Shown piece after piece: positions 8,061 to 17,360 of a stretch of DNA of 64,000 nt. The stretch spans positions 1 through 64,000 of the forward strand of contig JAEUVE010000006.1 of the NCBI GenBank assembly GCA_016786865.1, read 5' to 3'. Made by a program: the position numbers and the translations under genes. Positions within the stretch are counted from its first letter, which is position 1; each line of letters starts with the position of its first letter. This DNA is from Sediminibacterium sp. (GTDB lineage Bacteria; Bacteroidota; Bacteroidia; Chitinophagales; Chitinophagaceae). The notes under the pieces are model-generated. The model saw only the letters and a program-made list of their open reading frames with translations. It did no database searches and was not told the DNA's origin.

Positions 8061-8599
8061 GGCTTTACAGGCTTTTCAATTACCTCCAGCTTCACTTTTG
8101 TCAGTCCCCTGGAAATAAAATCAAGCTCTTTTGCTGCTATCCGGCTCAAATCGATCACCCGGCCCCTCTTTTTCATGTTGGGATGCATGCGGTCATTGAT
8201 TCTCACAACCACCGTTTTACCGTTTCGGAGATTGGTTACCCGCACCCAGGTATTGAGTTTCAAGCTGTTACTGGCGCCAGTAAATTTCTTATTCCGATAA
8301 ATTTCGCCGGTGGAAGTCTTGGTACCGTCTAAGCGGGCGCTGTAAAAACTGGCAGTACCGGTAATTACCTTGCCGGTAAGCTGTACAGAATCGGGCGCCA
8401 ACATGACCGAATCGGCAACCGCTTTTAAAGAATCAGCAATCCGAAGGGAATCCGCTTTCTGCAGGGAGTCGGTAACAGGAATGGTATCGGTTGTGGGGGG
8501 GATGGTATCTGTGAAACCCGTCTTCATCTGTTGATCCTGCTTCGCCGGTACGAGGTACAGCGAGCCAACGGATATAAGAAGAAATAGGAGTCTAAACAT
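8057..8599 (-). CDS. RlpA-like double-psi beta-barrel protein
   Basis: The 180-residue protein has an N-terminal hydrophobic export signal, a Ser/Asp/Leu-rich repetitive linker (DSL/DTIP units, residues 28-75) and a C-terminal RlpA double-psi beta-barrel domain (GTASFYSARLDGTKTSTG at 80-97, then VRINDR and RGRVIDLS). RlpA proteins are septal or cell-wall lytic transglycosylases or glycan-binding proteins. The SPOR domain of E. coli RlpA is absent. It acts in the periplasm or cell surface. The stop codon is embedded in a palindrome. Confidence 0.8.
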   Translation of the reverse strand: MFRLLFLLISVGSLYLVPAKQDQQMKTGFTDTIPPTTDTIPVTDSLQKADSLRIADSLKAVADSVMLAPDSVQLTGKVITGTASFYSARLDGTKTSTGEIYRNKKFTGASNSLKLNTWVRVTNLRNGKTVVVRINDRMHPNMKKRGRVIDLSRIAAKELDFISRGLTKVKLEVIEKPVKP

Positions 8600-8767
8600 A
8601 TTAAAAATAAACTTAACTTAAGGATTGGCCCCTTTTACAATTTACCTAAATAAATGGATAAATCCGAAGGTTCCGTTGAATACCCCCATTTGCCAAATAT
8701 TATGCCAAAGGGCAAAATAAGGCAAGTTTATTTTTAAATTTTACTATAAAGTATTGATTATCAATAC

Positions 8768-8794
8768 AAATAAAGAAAGATCGCCTATGCGATA
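8768..8794 (-). terminator. Possible terminator at the end of the aromatic operon
   Basis: A short reverse-strand hairpin, ATCGC-ATAG-GCGAT, overlaps the stop of the DUF952 gene and is followed by CTTTCTTTATTT. Only 5 bp of stem, so weak. The remaining 8600-8767 spacer is AT-rich with TTTGCC/GGCAAA inverted repeats and no gene that I can see. Confidence 0.35.
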
Positions 8795-9093
8795 TCGGTC
8801 ACTTCAACCACCGCATCCAGGTTTAGTGCACCATGGATATGAGGAAATACTTCATCAATGGAGCCTGCCAGCTCAAAAACCAGCGGGCGATCTACCTTCT
8901 CTTTTTCAATTTTCAGCTTCACCAACCCAGTTTTTCCGGCATAATATCGTTGCATCACACCGGGAACCTGGTCCTCGGTACTGCAATGCATAAATCCTTC
9001 CGTTTCCAGGGTATCCGCTTCGTACTGTCCTTTTTGCTGTGCTTCTTCCCAAGCTTTTCTGGTAGTAATATGATATATGTAATCTGAATTCAT
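8785..9093 (-). CDS. DUF952 domain-containing protein
   Basis: A 102-residue cytoplasmic protein that is essentially one DUF952 domain: IYHITTRKAWEEAQ near the start, GFMHCSTEDQV, and VFPHIHGALNLDAVV near the end. The family is related to ADP-ribosyl-like folds but has no established reaction. It starts 9 nt after the aroC stop, so it is probably the last gene of the aromatic operon, although a link to aromatic metabolism is unproven. Confidence 0.8.
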   Translation of the reverse strand: MNSDYIYHITTRKAWEEAQQKGQYEADTLETEGFMHCSTEDQVPGVMQRYYAGKTGLVKLKIEKEKVDRPLVFELAGSIDEVFPHIHGALNLDAVVEVTDIA

Positions 9094-9102
9094 GTTGCTT
9101 GT

Positions 9103-10101
9103 TTAAATGATTCTTTTAATCCGCTGTTCTAATAACATCAAATCGGTCAAAATTATTGCAGTCACCGCTTCCAGGATCACCGGAACACGGAGGGCAATGC
9201 AGAGATCGTGCCTGCCCTTTACTGAAAAGGGTTCTACCCGATTGGATTCCCAATTCCAGGACTGCTGTTCTTTTGGCGTTGATGATGTTGGTTTTATGGC
9301 TACCCGATAAACCAGGTCGTTCCCGTTGGTTATACCGCCAACTACTCCTCCCGCATGGTTGGTTGTGGTTTTTCCGCTTGCATCTTCAATTGGATCGTTG
9401 TGGTCTACTCCAAACATCCGGGCTGCTGCAAATCCTGCACCAAACTCAATGCCCCTTACTGCCGGGATGGCGAAAGCTGCATGGCTGATCAGGGATTCCA
9501 CGGAATCAAAAAAATGTTCTCCCAATCCCACCGGAAGACCGGTTGCTTTGCATTCAACAATGCCGCCCACACTGTCTTTGGCTTCGATTGCTTTTTCCAG
9601 TCCTTTCTCCGGATCTGCTTCTCCACCGATCTCCGTAATCCTGGCAACAGTATTAATACCAGCTATGGCCAATATTTTTTTTGCTATAACGCCCGCCGCC
9701 ACCAGGCACACGGTCAGCCTTCCGCTGAAATGGCCGCCCCCACGGAAGTCTTCATGCCCACCGTATTTCACGTGTGCGGTAAAATCGGCATGTCCCGGCC
9801 TGGGTACTGCACGCTGCTTTTCATAATCACCGCTGCGGGTATTGTTGTTCTCAAATAATATGGTGATGGGCGCTCCGGTGGTTTTACCATTAAAGAGACC
9901 GCTCTTGAATATGGGCAGATCGTCTTCTTTCCGGGGAGTGGTCCCTTTTTGAACACCGCCCTTTCTTCTTTCAATATCTTCTGAAAAATCAGCTGCACTG
10001 AGGGGCAATCCGGCAGGACATCCGTCAATTACAATGCCTACGCTTTCGCCGTGTGATTCGCCGAAAATATGAATCCTGAATAATTGTCCGAGTGAGTTCA
10101 C
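9103..10101 (-). CDS. aroC: chorismate synthase
   Basis: The 332-residue enzyme makes chorismate from EPSP with reduced FMN, the last shikimate step. Signatures include IFGESHGESVG (12-22), RPGHADF and GGHFSGRLT. The start is GTG at 10101, which places NSLGQLF at the very N-terminus as in other AroC proteins. It is a little shorter than the usual 350-360 residues, mainly at the C-terminus. It follows aroA by 51 nt and precedes the DUF952 gene by 9 nt. Confidence 0.93.
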   Translation of the reverse strand: MNSLGQLFRIHIFGESHGESVGIVIDGCPAGLPLSAADFSEDIERRKGGVQKGTTPRKEDDLPIFKSGLFNGKTTGAPITILFENNNTRSGDYEKQRAVPRPGHADFTAHVKYGGHEDFRGGGHFSGRLTVCLVAAGVIAKKILAIAGINTVARITEIGGEADPEKGLEKAIEAKDSVGGIVECKATGLPVGLGEHFFDSVESLISHAAFAIPAVRGIEFGAGFAAARMFGVDHNDPIEDASGKTTTNHAGGVVGGITNGNDLVYRVAIKPTSSTPKEQQSWNWESNRVEPFSVKGRHDLCIALRVPVILEAVTAIILTDLMLLEQRIKRII

Positions 10102-10152
10102 GTGGTTCGTTTATATTGTTTACTTATTCCGCAGGGTTTAAGGGGACTCAAT

Positions 10153-11445
10153 TTAATGCAATCCCTCCACTTTAGCACCCAATTGCTGTAAATGCCTGTA
10201 AAAATCGGGGTAGGATTTATTGATCGCATCCGCTGCTTCAATCTGTACCGGTCCTTTGGCACGCAGTGCCGCAATGGCGCAGGCCATGGCTATGCGGTGA
10301 TCGTGGCGGGAATGCACGCTTGCACTTTGAACTGCTCCTGCAGCATTTCCTTTTACCAGCATCAAATCGTTCTGCAATTCAATCGCTATACCCAGTTTAC
10401 CAAACTCTTCCTGCAAGGTAAGTCCACGGTCGCTTTCCTTATGCGCCAGCCTGTTCACACCTTCAATAACCGTTGTTCCTTCGCAATAACTCGCCAGAGC
10501 CACCAGCGGCGGAAACAGGTCAGGACAATCGGTTGCGTTAAAATGAAATGCTTTCAATGGAAGGGGCCCTACCCGAATGGATTTTTCGCGAATGGAAAGC
10601 GCAGAACCTGCACTGCTTAATGCCTGCAGAATGGCTTTATCGGCCTGGGTGGAATACAGGTCTAACCCTTCCACTTCTATGGTTCCCGCAACGGCTCCTG
10701 CTACCAACAGGAATGCAGCACCACTCCAGTCGCCCTCCACCTGGTAAGTGAAAGTATCCGCTTGGGATGTACCTGCCTCAGGGGATTTTCCGGTGAAGCG
10801 AAATATTTTATAGTCGTCGTGCTCCACTTCCCATCCAAAATATTGCATGATCTGTAAGGTGAGATCGATATAAGGTTTACTCTTCAGGTCTTTTACCCGG
10901 ATCACAGCATATTTTGCACCGGCCGCACCATATGCCATGAGCAGCCCTGTAAGGAACTGCGAGCTCAATGATCCGTCGATTTCTATATCAGCAGGAGTCA
11001 ATGGCCCTTGTATTTTGAGCGGAAGCTTTCCGTCGTTGGACTGAACCTTGACGCCCAGTCGAGGCAACACTTCATCAAAGAAATGCATGGGCCTTGTTTG
11101 CAAACTTCCGGTTCCGCTGATGGTTAGCGGGCTGCTGCTCAGCGCTGCCAGCGGAGTAAACATCCGGATACCGAGCCCGCTTTCTCCACAATTCATTTCA
11201 CCGGATACAGGATGAACTCCTGTTGAACGGATGAGCAAATCTCCATGGGCATCGTACTGAATCGTTGCACCCAGTTTTTGAATTACATCAATGGCAGCCA
11301 GGTCGTCGTTGCTGTTGCCCGGATTCACAATGCGGGTTAAGCCGGTCCGCAATAAGGCGGCCGCACAGGCACGTTGCATACTGCTCTTGCCTGCTGCCGC
11401 GCGAATATTTCCTCCAATTCCTGATGGATAAATGATCACATGCAT
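10153..11445 (-). CDS. aroA: 3-phosphoshikimate 1-carboxyvinyltransferase (EPSP synthase)
   Basis: The 430-residue protein transfers enolpyruvate from PEP to shikimate-3-phosphate. The start region (GNIRAAAGKSSMQRAC) holds the substrate-binding Lys and Ser, NCGESGLGIRM carries the glycine-rich active-site loop, and SHDHRIAMACAIAAL-type residues (HSRHDHRIAM) occur near the end. Length matches the family. It sits 20 nt after aroB and 51 nt before aroC. Confidence 0.93.
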   Translation of the reverse strand: MHVIIYPSGIGGNIRAAAGKSSMQRACAAALLRTGLTRIVNPGNSNDDLAAIDVIQKLGATIQYDAHGDLLIRSTGVHPVSGEMNCGESGLGIRMFTPLAALSSSPLTISGTGSLQTRPMHFFDEVLPRLGVKVQSNDGKLPLKIQGPLTPADIEIDGSLSSQFLTGLLMAYGAAGAKYAVIRVKDLKSKPYIDLTLQIMQYFGWEVEHDDYKIFRFTGKSPEAGTSQADTFTYQVEGDWSGAAFLLVAGAVAGTIEVEGLDLYSTQADKAILQALSSAGSALSIREKSIRVGPLPLKAFHFNATDCPDLFPPLVALASYCEGTTVIEGVNRLAHKESDRGLTLQEEFGKLGIAIELQNDLMLVKGNAAGAVQSASVHSRHDHRIAMACAIAALRAKGPVQIEAADAINKSYPDFYRHLQQLGAKVEGLH

Positions 11446-11465
11446 AGCTGCCTATTCCGCTTGTT

Positions 11466-12485
11466 TTAAAATTTCCTGAATATGTCCTGTATCTGAACAA
11501 GGAGCAAGGGTTGTATCACCCCCTTCCCTATTTTCTGAAGAAGAATATAGTTGATGGAAACATTTTCTTTCTTCTTGTCTTTGAGCAATACTTTAAATGC
11601 CTTCTTTGCATCAAATTCTACTACCGTGGGTAACCCGTATTTGTTCAGCAAGGCGATCAATTGCTTGGCACCGGTAAAGAACTTCAGCTGCTCAGACATC
11701 AGTGCAGCATAGGTCATACCAATGCTGATGGCCTGTCCGTGACTTAACTCGTACATGTTCTCAATAGCATGCCCGAGGGTATGCCCGAAGTTGAGCAATT
11801 TACGTTCTCCTTTTTCAAACTCATCATTCACCACCACTTTAATCTTGATCATCGCATTCCGCTGAATAAGCTTGGCCAGCAACAACTTATTACTTCTGTA
11901 TTTTGCAATACTGTTGGATTCCAGTTCTTTGAACATGACTGCATCTTTGATAGCTGCATGTTTAATGATTTCTGCAAATCCGTTTTGCCATTCATTCAAC
12001 GGTAGTGTTTTCAACAAAGCATAATCATAAAGCAGAAAAGCCGGTTGGCGAATCAGGCCTACCATGTTTTTGTATACGCCTACATCAATACCATTCTTCC
12101 CCCCGATGGCTGCATCTACCATGGCCAATACAGAAGTTGGCACAAAACCAAATTCGATTCCGCGCATGTAAATGCCCGCCACATAACCGGTAATATCTGT
12201 AATTACACCTCCGCCAAAACCGATCAGCACAGACTGGCGGTCGGCTCCAAGCGCAATCAGCTGATCTATAACAACGTCTACTGTTTGCTGTACTTTAAAC
12301 TGCTCTCCGGGCTTGAGTACAATCGTGTTCCAGCCTTTCAGCCTGCTTTTATGTGCATTAAACAGATTTTCATCGGTAACAATCACTGCTTTCTCTTTTG
12401 AAACCAGTTTTTCCAAATGGGAAAACGAAGCGTCAAAATAGAAAGCAGTTTGCCTGCTGGAAAAGGATATCGTCTTCTTCTGCAT
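11466..12485 (-). CDS. aroB: 3-dehydroquinate synthase
   Basis: The 339-residue NAD- and metal-dependent enzyme converts DAHP to 3-dehydroquinate. Visible signatures are GFGGGVITDITGYVA (NAD loop), the VDAAIGGKNGID segment and the metal-binding NFGHTLGHAIE with its two histidines. It begins one nucleotide after the stop of the DAHP synthase/chorismate mutase gene, so the two consecutive steps are tightly linked in the operon. Confidence 0.93.
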   Translation of the reverse strand: MQKKTISFSSRQTAFYFDASFSHLEKLVSKEKAVIVTDENLFNAHKSRLKGWNTIVLKPGEQFKVQQTVDVVIDQLIALGADRQSVLIGFGGGVITDITGYVAGIYMRGIEFGFVPTSVLAMVDAAIGGKNGIDVGVYKNMVGLIRQPAFLLYDYALLKTLPLNEWQNGFAEIIKHAAIKDAVMFKELESNSIAKYRSNKLLLAKLIQRNAMIKIKVVVNDEFEKGERKLLNFGHTLGHAIENMYELSHGQAISIGMTYAALMSEQLKFFTGAKQLIALLNKYGLPTVVEFDAKKAFKVLLKDKKKENVSINYILLQKIGKGVIQPLLLVQIQDIFRKF

Positions 12486-12486
12486 A

Positions 12487-13572
12487 CTATGAATTCATGA
12501 TCTTATTCTGATGATTGATGCTTTCCATATGCACCGCATCAAAATACTTTGTAATAAATTCTTTACCCAGACCCAGCTGCTCGCCTTTCACAAATGCACG
12601 CTCCAGAATTTCATTCCAGCGATTGGTTTGCAAGATGGTGATGTTGTTGTCTTTCTTATACTGACCAATTTGTTCTGCTACTTTCATACGCTGTCCGAGC
12701 AACTGCATCAGTTCATCATCCAGGTGATTGATCTGAGAACGCATTTTTTCCATTTGCGCATGCAACTCTTCGGAGTTGATGTCTTCTTTTCTCCATTTAA
12801 TTCCATCGAGCATTTCTGCCAGGCGCTCAGGGGTAACCTGCTGCTTGGCATCACTCCATGCATTATCCGGATCAATATGACTTTCGATGATGAGTCCGTC
12901 GAAATCCAGGTCAATGGCCTTCTGTGCCACAGCAGACAGGATATCTCTTCTACCGCAGATATGAGATGGATCGTTGATCATCAGCATACCCGGGTTACGA
13001 CGTTTCATTTCAATTGCCAGGTGCCACATGGGAGCATTACGATACTCCGTATTTCCATAAGAACTGAATCCACGGTGAATCAAACCAATATTCTGAATGC
13101 CTGCTTTGGCAACCCGCTCTACGGCACCAATCCACAATTCCAGATCGGGATTGATCGGGTTCTTGATCAGTACAGGTACATCCACCCCTTTCAGTGCGTC
13201 TGCCACGTCCTGAACACTGAATGGGTTTACAGTAGTTCTTGCGCCAATCCACAATACATCCACGCCAAAATGCAATGCATCTTCCACCTGCTTACCGGTT
13301 GCTACTTCTACTGCTACAGGAAGCCCTGTTGCTTTACGGGCCTGCTGTAACCAGGGCAAACCCTTGGTTCCCACACCCTCAAAACTGCCCGGACGGGTTC
13401 TTGGTTTCCAGATACCTGCACGAAGGATGTCCACTTTTCCTGTTGCAGCTAAACGGGTAGCAGTCTGCATTACCTGTTCTTCGGTTTCTGCACTGCATGG
13501 GCCGGAAATAATCAGCGGCCTCTTGGTCAGCAGTTGCTTAATATCAACTGCCTGTTGAACGGTCTGTTCCAT
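12487..13572 (-). CDS. bifunctional DAHP synthase / chorismate mutase (type II)
   Basis: Residues 1 to about 265 form a DAHP synthase of the AroF/KDO8P-synthase-like type (GPCSAETEEQV at 20-30, AGIWKPRTRPGSFEG, and NDPSHICGRRD). Residues from about 275 form an AroQ chorismate mutase (INHLDDELMQLLGQRMKVAEQIG). The enzyme therefore catalyses both entry into the shikimate pathway and the first Phe/Tyr-branch step. The mutase lies at the C-terminus, as in other Bacteroidota, whereas Bacillus fuses it at the N-terminus; it probably gives feedback by prephenate. Last gap before aroB is 1 nt. Confidence 0.9.
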   Translation of the reverse strand: MEQTVQQAVDIKQLLTKRPLIISGPCSAETEEQVMQTATRLAATGKVDILRAGIWKPRTRPGSFEGVGTKGLPWLQQARKATGLPVAVEVATGKQVEDALHFGVDVLWIGARTTVNPFSVQDVADALKGVDVPVLIKNPINPDLELWIGAVERVAKAGIQNIGLIHRGFSSYGNTEYRNAPMWHLAIEMKRRNPGMLMINDPSHICGRRDILSAVAQKAIDLDFDGLIIESHIDPDNAWSDAKQQVTPERLAEMLDGIKWRKEDINSEELHAQMEKMRSQINHLDDELMQLLGQRMKVAEQIGQYKKDNNITILQTNRWNEILERAFVKGEQLGLGKEFITKYFDAVHMESINHQNKIMNS

Positions 13573-13623
13573 AAATTGATCTTTGTTCTATATTCTGAAA
13601 TTGGCAATCTCCTGATTAAAAAA

Positions 13624-15300
13624 CTATCTCCTACCTCCGGTATCTGCATCATTCATCCTGATCCTTCTGCCTTTGTAGTTTTTACCATCCAGCGAACGAA
13701 TCATCTGCTGAGCAGCTCCTTTTTCAATTTCAATCCAGCTGTTCATGTCTTTCATGTCTATTCTTCCGAGCACCTCTTTTCTCAGATCACTCATATCGAG
13801 GATGAACTGAAGGAAACTGGCTTTGAAGAATCCATCCTTGGTTCCGAGATTTACAAACAATCTTGTGTAACCGCTGCCACCCCTGGTGTATTCTTTTCTG
13901 CCATCGCCTCTTCCGCCCTCTCTGCTCTTATTTCTGTCTCCGCCTCTTTCTGAAGGGTCCCTTCTGCCCTTGTCGCGCAGGTTCAGGTCTTCCGCATTCT
14001 CATAATATTTAAGGAAACGGTCGAACTCCATGGCTGCTACACGCTTCAATACATCTTCCTTACTCACATCTGCGAAGCGTTCTGCCAACATCGGCACATA
14101 AGTTTCATAATCTCCGTGACTGATATCCGTACTGAGCAGCTTGTCCATGAAATGGAAGAACTGTTTGCGACAAACATCTTTTCCGGAAGGAATATCCAGT
14201 TTGTGAAACTGTGAGTTATTTATTCTTTCAATCTGCTTAAGCTTATATGCTTCCTTCGCATGAATAATTGAAATACAGATACCCTGGTTTCCTGCCCTTC
14301 CGGTACGGCCGCTGCGGTGGGTGTACACTTCCACATCGTCGGGCAGTTCGTAATTGATTACATGGGTAATACCCTGTACATCAATTCCCCTTGCGGCAAC
14401 ATCGGTTGCTATCAGCAACTGCAGGCTCTTATCACGGAACTGTCCCATCACTTTATCACGTTGTCCCTGTGTAAGATCTCCGTGCAGGGCATCTATATCA
14501 TATCCTTCTCTGGTCAGCTTTTCAGAAATCTCCTGCGCATCCATCTTGGTTCTGGTAAAAATGATTCCATAAATACCCGGATTAAAATCGATGATCCGCT
14601 TCAGTGTTTCATAACGGTGCTGTGCCGTTGTGAGGTAATACTGATGATCAATGCTCTTGTTGGCCATATTTACTTTACCAACAGTCACTTCCTTCGGATC
14701 CTTCATGTAGCGCTTGCTCACTTTACGGATTTCCGGTGGCATGGTTGCACTGAATAACCAGGTACTGTCTCGCTGTGGTGTATTTTTCAGAATGAATTCA
14801 ATATCATCCTGGAATCCCATGTTCAGCATTTCATCTGCTTCATCCAGCACTACGTACTTAATCTCTTCCAGATTGATGGCCTTGCGCTCAATCAGGTCGA
14901 TCAGCCTTCCTGGCGTAGCAACTACAATCTGCACCCCTCTCTTCAGGTCGCGGATCTGCAGGCCAATAGAAGAACCTCCATATACTGCCACTACAGAAAT
15001 GCCGGTCATGTATTTCTTAAAGAGTTCGATCTCTTTTACAATTTGCAGGCAAAGTTCACGGGTAGGACATACCACCAGTGCCTGGGGATATTTCGCAGCT
15101 GCATCAATTACATGAAGCAGCGGTAAGCCAAATGCTGCTGTTTTTCCTGTTCCGGTTTGGGCCAAACCGATAAAATCCTTGGTACCGCTTAATAAAACCG
15201 GTATCGCTTGTTCTTGAATTGCGGTTGGGTTCACGTACCCCAACTCTGTGGTTGCTCGAATCAATCTTTCATCAATTCCCAACCCTTCGAATGTCATCAT
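13624..15300 (-). CDS. DEAD-box RNA helicase with DbpA-type RNA-binding domain
   Basis: The 558-residue protein has the full helicase set: Q motif (PTAIQEQAIPV), AQTGTGKTAAF, PTREL, VLDEADEML, SAT, and the C-terminal motifs IIFTRT and HRSGRTGRAG. An Arg/Gly/Glu-rich linker (about 445-475) leads to a DbpA-like RNA-binding domain (about 478-553). Such enzymes act in ribosome assembly or RNA turnover. It lies within the aromatic operon between tyrA and the DAHP synthase gene, and it has its own -7 box 18 nt upstream, so it may also be made independently. Two adjacent ATGs could serve as start. Confidence 0.9.
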   Translation of the reverse strand: MMTFEGLGIDERLIRATTELGYVNPTAIQEQAIPVLLSGTKDFIGLAQTGTGKTAAFGLPLLHVIDAAAKYPQALVVCPTRELCLQIVKEIELFKKYMTGISVVAVYGGSSIGLQIRDLKRGVQIVVATPGRLIDLIERKAINLEEIKYVVLDEADEMLNMGFQDDIEFILKNTPQRDSTWLFSATMPPEIRKVSKRYMKDPKEVTVGKVNMANKSIDHQYYLTTAQHRYETLKRIIDFNPGIYGIIFTRTKMDAQEISEKLTREGYDIDALHGDLTQGQRDKVMGQFRDKSLQLLIATDVAARGIDVQGITHVINYELPDDVEVYTHRSGRTGRAGNQGICISIIHAKEAYKLKQIERINNSQFHKLDIPSGKDVCRKQFFHFMDKLLSTDISHGDYETYVPMLAERFADVSKEDVLKRVAAMEFDRFLKYYENAEDLNLRDKGRRDPSERGGDRNKSREGGRGDGRKEYTRGGSGYTRLFVNLGTKDGFFKASFLQFILDMSDLRKEVLGRIDMKDMNSWIEIEKGAAQQMIRSLDGKNYKGRRIRMNDADTGGRR

Positions 15301-15317
15301 TTAATTTAAAATTTGTG

Positions 15318-15325
15318 CAAAGGTA
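15318..15325 (-). promoter_or_regulatory. Promoter -7 box (TACCTTTG) for the DEAD-box helicase
   Basis: A perfect TAnnTTTG lies on the reverse strand in the 53-nt gap between tyrA and the helicase gene, 17 nt before the start codon. It implies an internal promoter of the aromatic operon. Confidence 0.5.
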
Positions 15326-15353
15326 CTCTATATATAGGGCTTTGCTCGTTTTT

Positions 15354-16193
15354 TTACTTCAGGATCCGCCTGATCCCGTTTGCATTTTTAATCAATTCTT
15401 CCAAATAGGTATAATTCTCTTTCTCCAGACAAGACTTGAACTTCCTCAATTGTACAATAAGTTCGTTCAATACATCCAGCACATTGTCCCTGTTTTGCAT
15501 GAAAATGGGCACCCACATGTCGGGATTACTCTTTGCCAGACGTACAGTACTCTCAAAACCACCACTCGCCAGCTCAAAAATGGCATCTTCTTCGCGTTCT
15601 TTCTCCAAAACTGTATTCGCGAGGGCAAAAGAAGTTATATGTGAAATATGACTGATATATGCAACATGCGTATCGTGATCTGCAGCATCCATGTACAGAA
15701 TATGCATTTGCAGTATTCCATATATTTTTTCTACCAGGGCAACAGCATCGGGATCACTTTCCGCTTTATTGCAGATTACGGTTGCTTTTTTGGCAAAAGC
15801 TGCTTTCACTGCCGCTGCCGGACCGCTGTTTTCCGTACCCCACATGGGGTGAGTAGCTACAAATCGCTTCCGGTTCGGATGATTGGCAACAGCAGCACAA
15901 ATGCTGTTTTTGGTAGAACCCACATCGAACACCACCTGCTTTTGCACCCGATCCAGTATTTGCGGCAATAAGTTTTCTGCTGCGCCCATGGGTGTAGACA
16001 GCAATACGATTTGCGCTTCATCTACTGCTTTTTCCAGCGCAGCACATTCATCCACCAGCCCCAGTTCAACGGCTTGTTTCGCATGTTCCGGATTGGCATC
16101 TACCCCAATTACTTTTTGCACCAGTCCCTTCTCCTTCAATACCAGGGCCATGGAACCTCCGATCAAACCCACACCTATTATTGCGATTGTCAT
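15354..16193 (-). CDS. tyrA: prephenate dehydrogenase
   Basis: The 279-residue enzyme oxidises prephenate to 4-hydroxyphenylpyruvate for tyrosine. The N-terminal Rossmann motif is IGVGLIGGSMALVL (5-18). ATHPMWGTENSGP contains the substrate-binding His, and DHDTHVAYISHISH the helical-domain signature. No ACT or mutase domain is attached; the mutase is on the DAHP synthase. It is 9 nt downstream of the aminotransferase gene. Confidence 0.9.
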   Translation of the reverse strand: MTIAIIGVGLIGGSMALVLKEKGLVQKVIGVDANPEHAKQAVELGLVDECAALEKAVDEAQIVLLSTPMGAAENLLPQILDRVQKQVVFDVGSTKNSICAAVANHPNRKRFVATHPMWGTENSGPAAAVKAAFAKKATVICNKAESDPDAVALVEKIYGILQMHILYMDAADHDTHVAYISHISHITSFALANTVLEKEREEDAIFELASGGFESTVRLAKSNPDMWVPIFMQNRDNVLDVLNELIVQLRKFKSCLEKENYTYLEELIKNANGIRRILK

Positions 16194-16202
16194 AACGATT
16201 CT

Positions 16203-17357
16203 TTAATTCTTTATTCTTTCTATTGCTGCATCAAACTTGTTTATACTGCCACATAAGCTGATCCTGATATAACCGTTTCCGGCTGAACCGAATATGCCAC
16301 CCGGCGTAATGAATACGTTGTTGTTGTATAAAACCCGGTCGCTGAGTTCATAACCGTCTTTTACCTCTGCAGGAATTTTTGCCCAAACAAACATCCCTAC
16401 CTGATCTTTGGAATAAGTACAATTCAACGCATCCAGCAACTCAAACACTTTTTCCCTGCGGGAACGGTACACTGCATTCACTTCATCATACCAGTCTTTT
16501 CCCAGACCCAGCGCAGTTGCAGCAGCCAGCTGAATAGGAAGAAACATACCGCTGTCCATATTGCTCTTAAAAGTGAGGATTTCATCTACTCTCTCTTTTG
16601 CTGCACAGATCATACCCACTCTCCAGCCCGCCATGTTCTGGCTTTTGCTGAGCGAGTTCAGTTCAATTACTACTTCTTTTGCACCTGGTACAGACAAGAG
16701 GCTTTGCGGATGATCGTTCAATATAAAGCTGTAGGGATTGTCGTGACAGATCAGTATTCCGTGCCGGGTACCGAAAGCAACCAGCCGCTCAAACAAATGA
16801 GCTGAAGGTAGTTTGCCGGTGGGCATCTGCGGATAGTTCACCCACATCAGTTTCACCTTAGATAAATCCATTTGCTCCAGCGCATCAAAATCGGGCTCCC
16901 ATCCATTGGCTTCGGTAAGTTCAAAATATACAGGCACTCCGCCGGCCAGTTTCACTGCACTGCTGTAGGTGGGGTATCCCGGATTTGGAATCAGCACCTG
17001 ATCTCCTTCGTTGAGGTAGGTCATGCAGATATGCATGATGCCTTCCTTACTGCCGATCAGTGGCAGAATTTCTGTATCCGGATTCAGTTGTACGTTGTAC
17101 CAGGTGTTATACCAATGAGCAATAGCATTCCTGAGAATAGGCGATCCTTTATAAGACTGATAAGCATGCACATTGGGTTTGGCAGCTTCCTGTTGCAAAA
17201 CTTCAACTACTGAAGGATGCGGTGGTAAATCCGGGCTTCCGATTCCCAGGTTGATAATATTTTTCCCCTGTTGATTCAGGGTATCAATTTCACGGAGTTT
17301 CTGAGAAAAATAATACTCTCCGATTCCCGACAATCTTTTCGCTTTCTCGATCTGCAT
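16203..17357 (-). CDS. class I/II PLP-dependent aminotransferase
   Basis: The 384-residue fold-type I aminotransferase has the PLP lysine motif SLSKSQNMAGWRVG and the substrate-carboxylate arginine near YIRISLCG. It resembles LL-diaminopimelate/aspartate-type enzymes. Placed between pheA (3-nt gap) and tyrA (9-nt gap), it most likely transaminates phenylpyruvate and 4-hydroxyphenylpyruvate, or prephenate, to finish Phe and Tyr synthesis. Substrate choice is inferred from context only. Confidence 0.85.
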   Translation of the reverse strand: MQIEKAKRLSGIGEYYFSQKLREIDTLNQQGKNIINLGIGSPDLPPHPSVVEVLQQEAAKPNVHAYQSYKGSPILRNAIAHWYNTWYNVQLNPDTEILPLIGSKEGIMHICMTYLNEGDQVLIPNPGYPTYSSAVKLAGGVPVYFELTEANGWEPDFDALEQMDLSKVKLMWVNYPQMPTGKLPSAHLFERLVAFGTRHGILICHDNPYSFILNDHPQSLLSVPGAKEVVIELNSLSKSQNMAGWRVGMICAAKERVDEILTFKSNMDSGMFLPIQLAAATALGLGKDWYDEVNAVYRSRREKVFELLDALNCTYSKDQVGMFVWAKIPAEVKDGYELSDRVLYNNNVFITPGGIFGSAGNGYIRISLCGSINKFDAAIERIKN

Positions 17358-17360
17358 AGC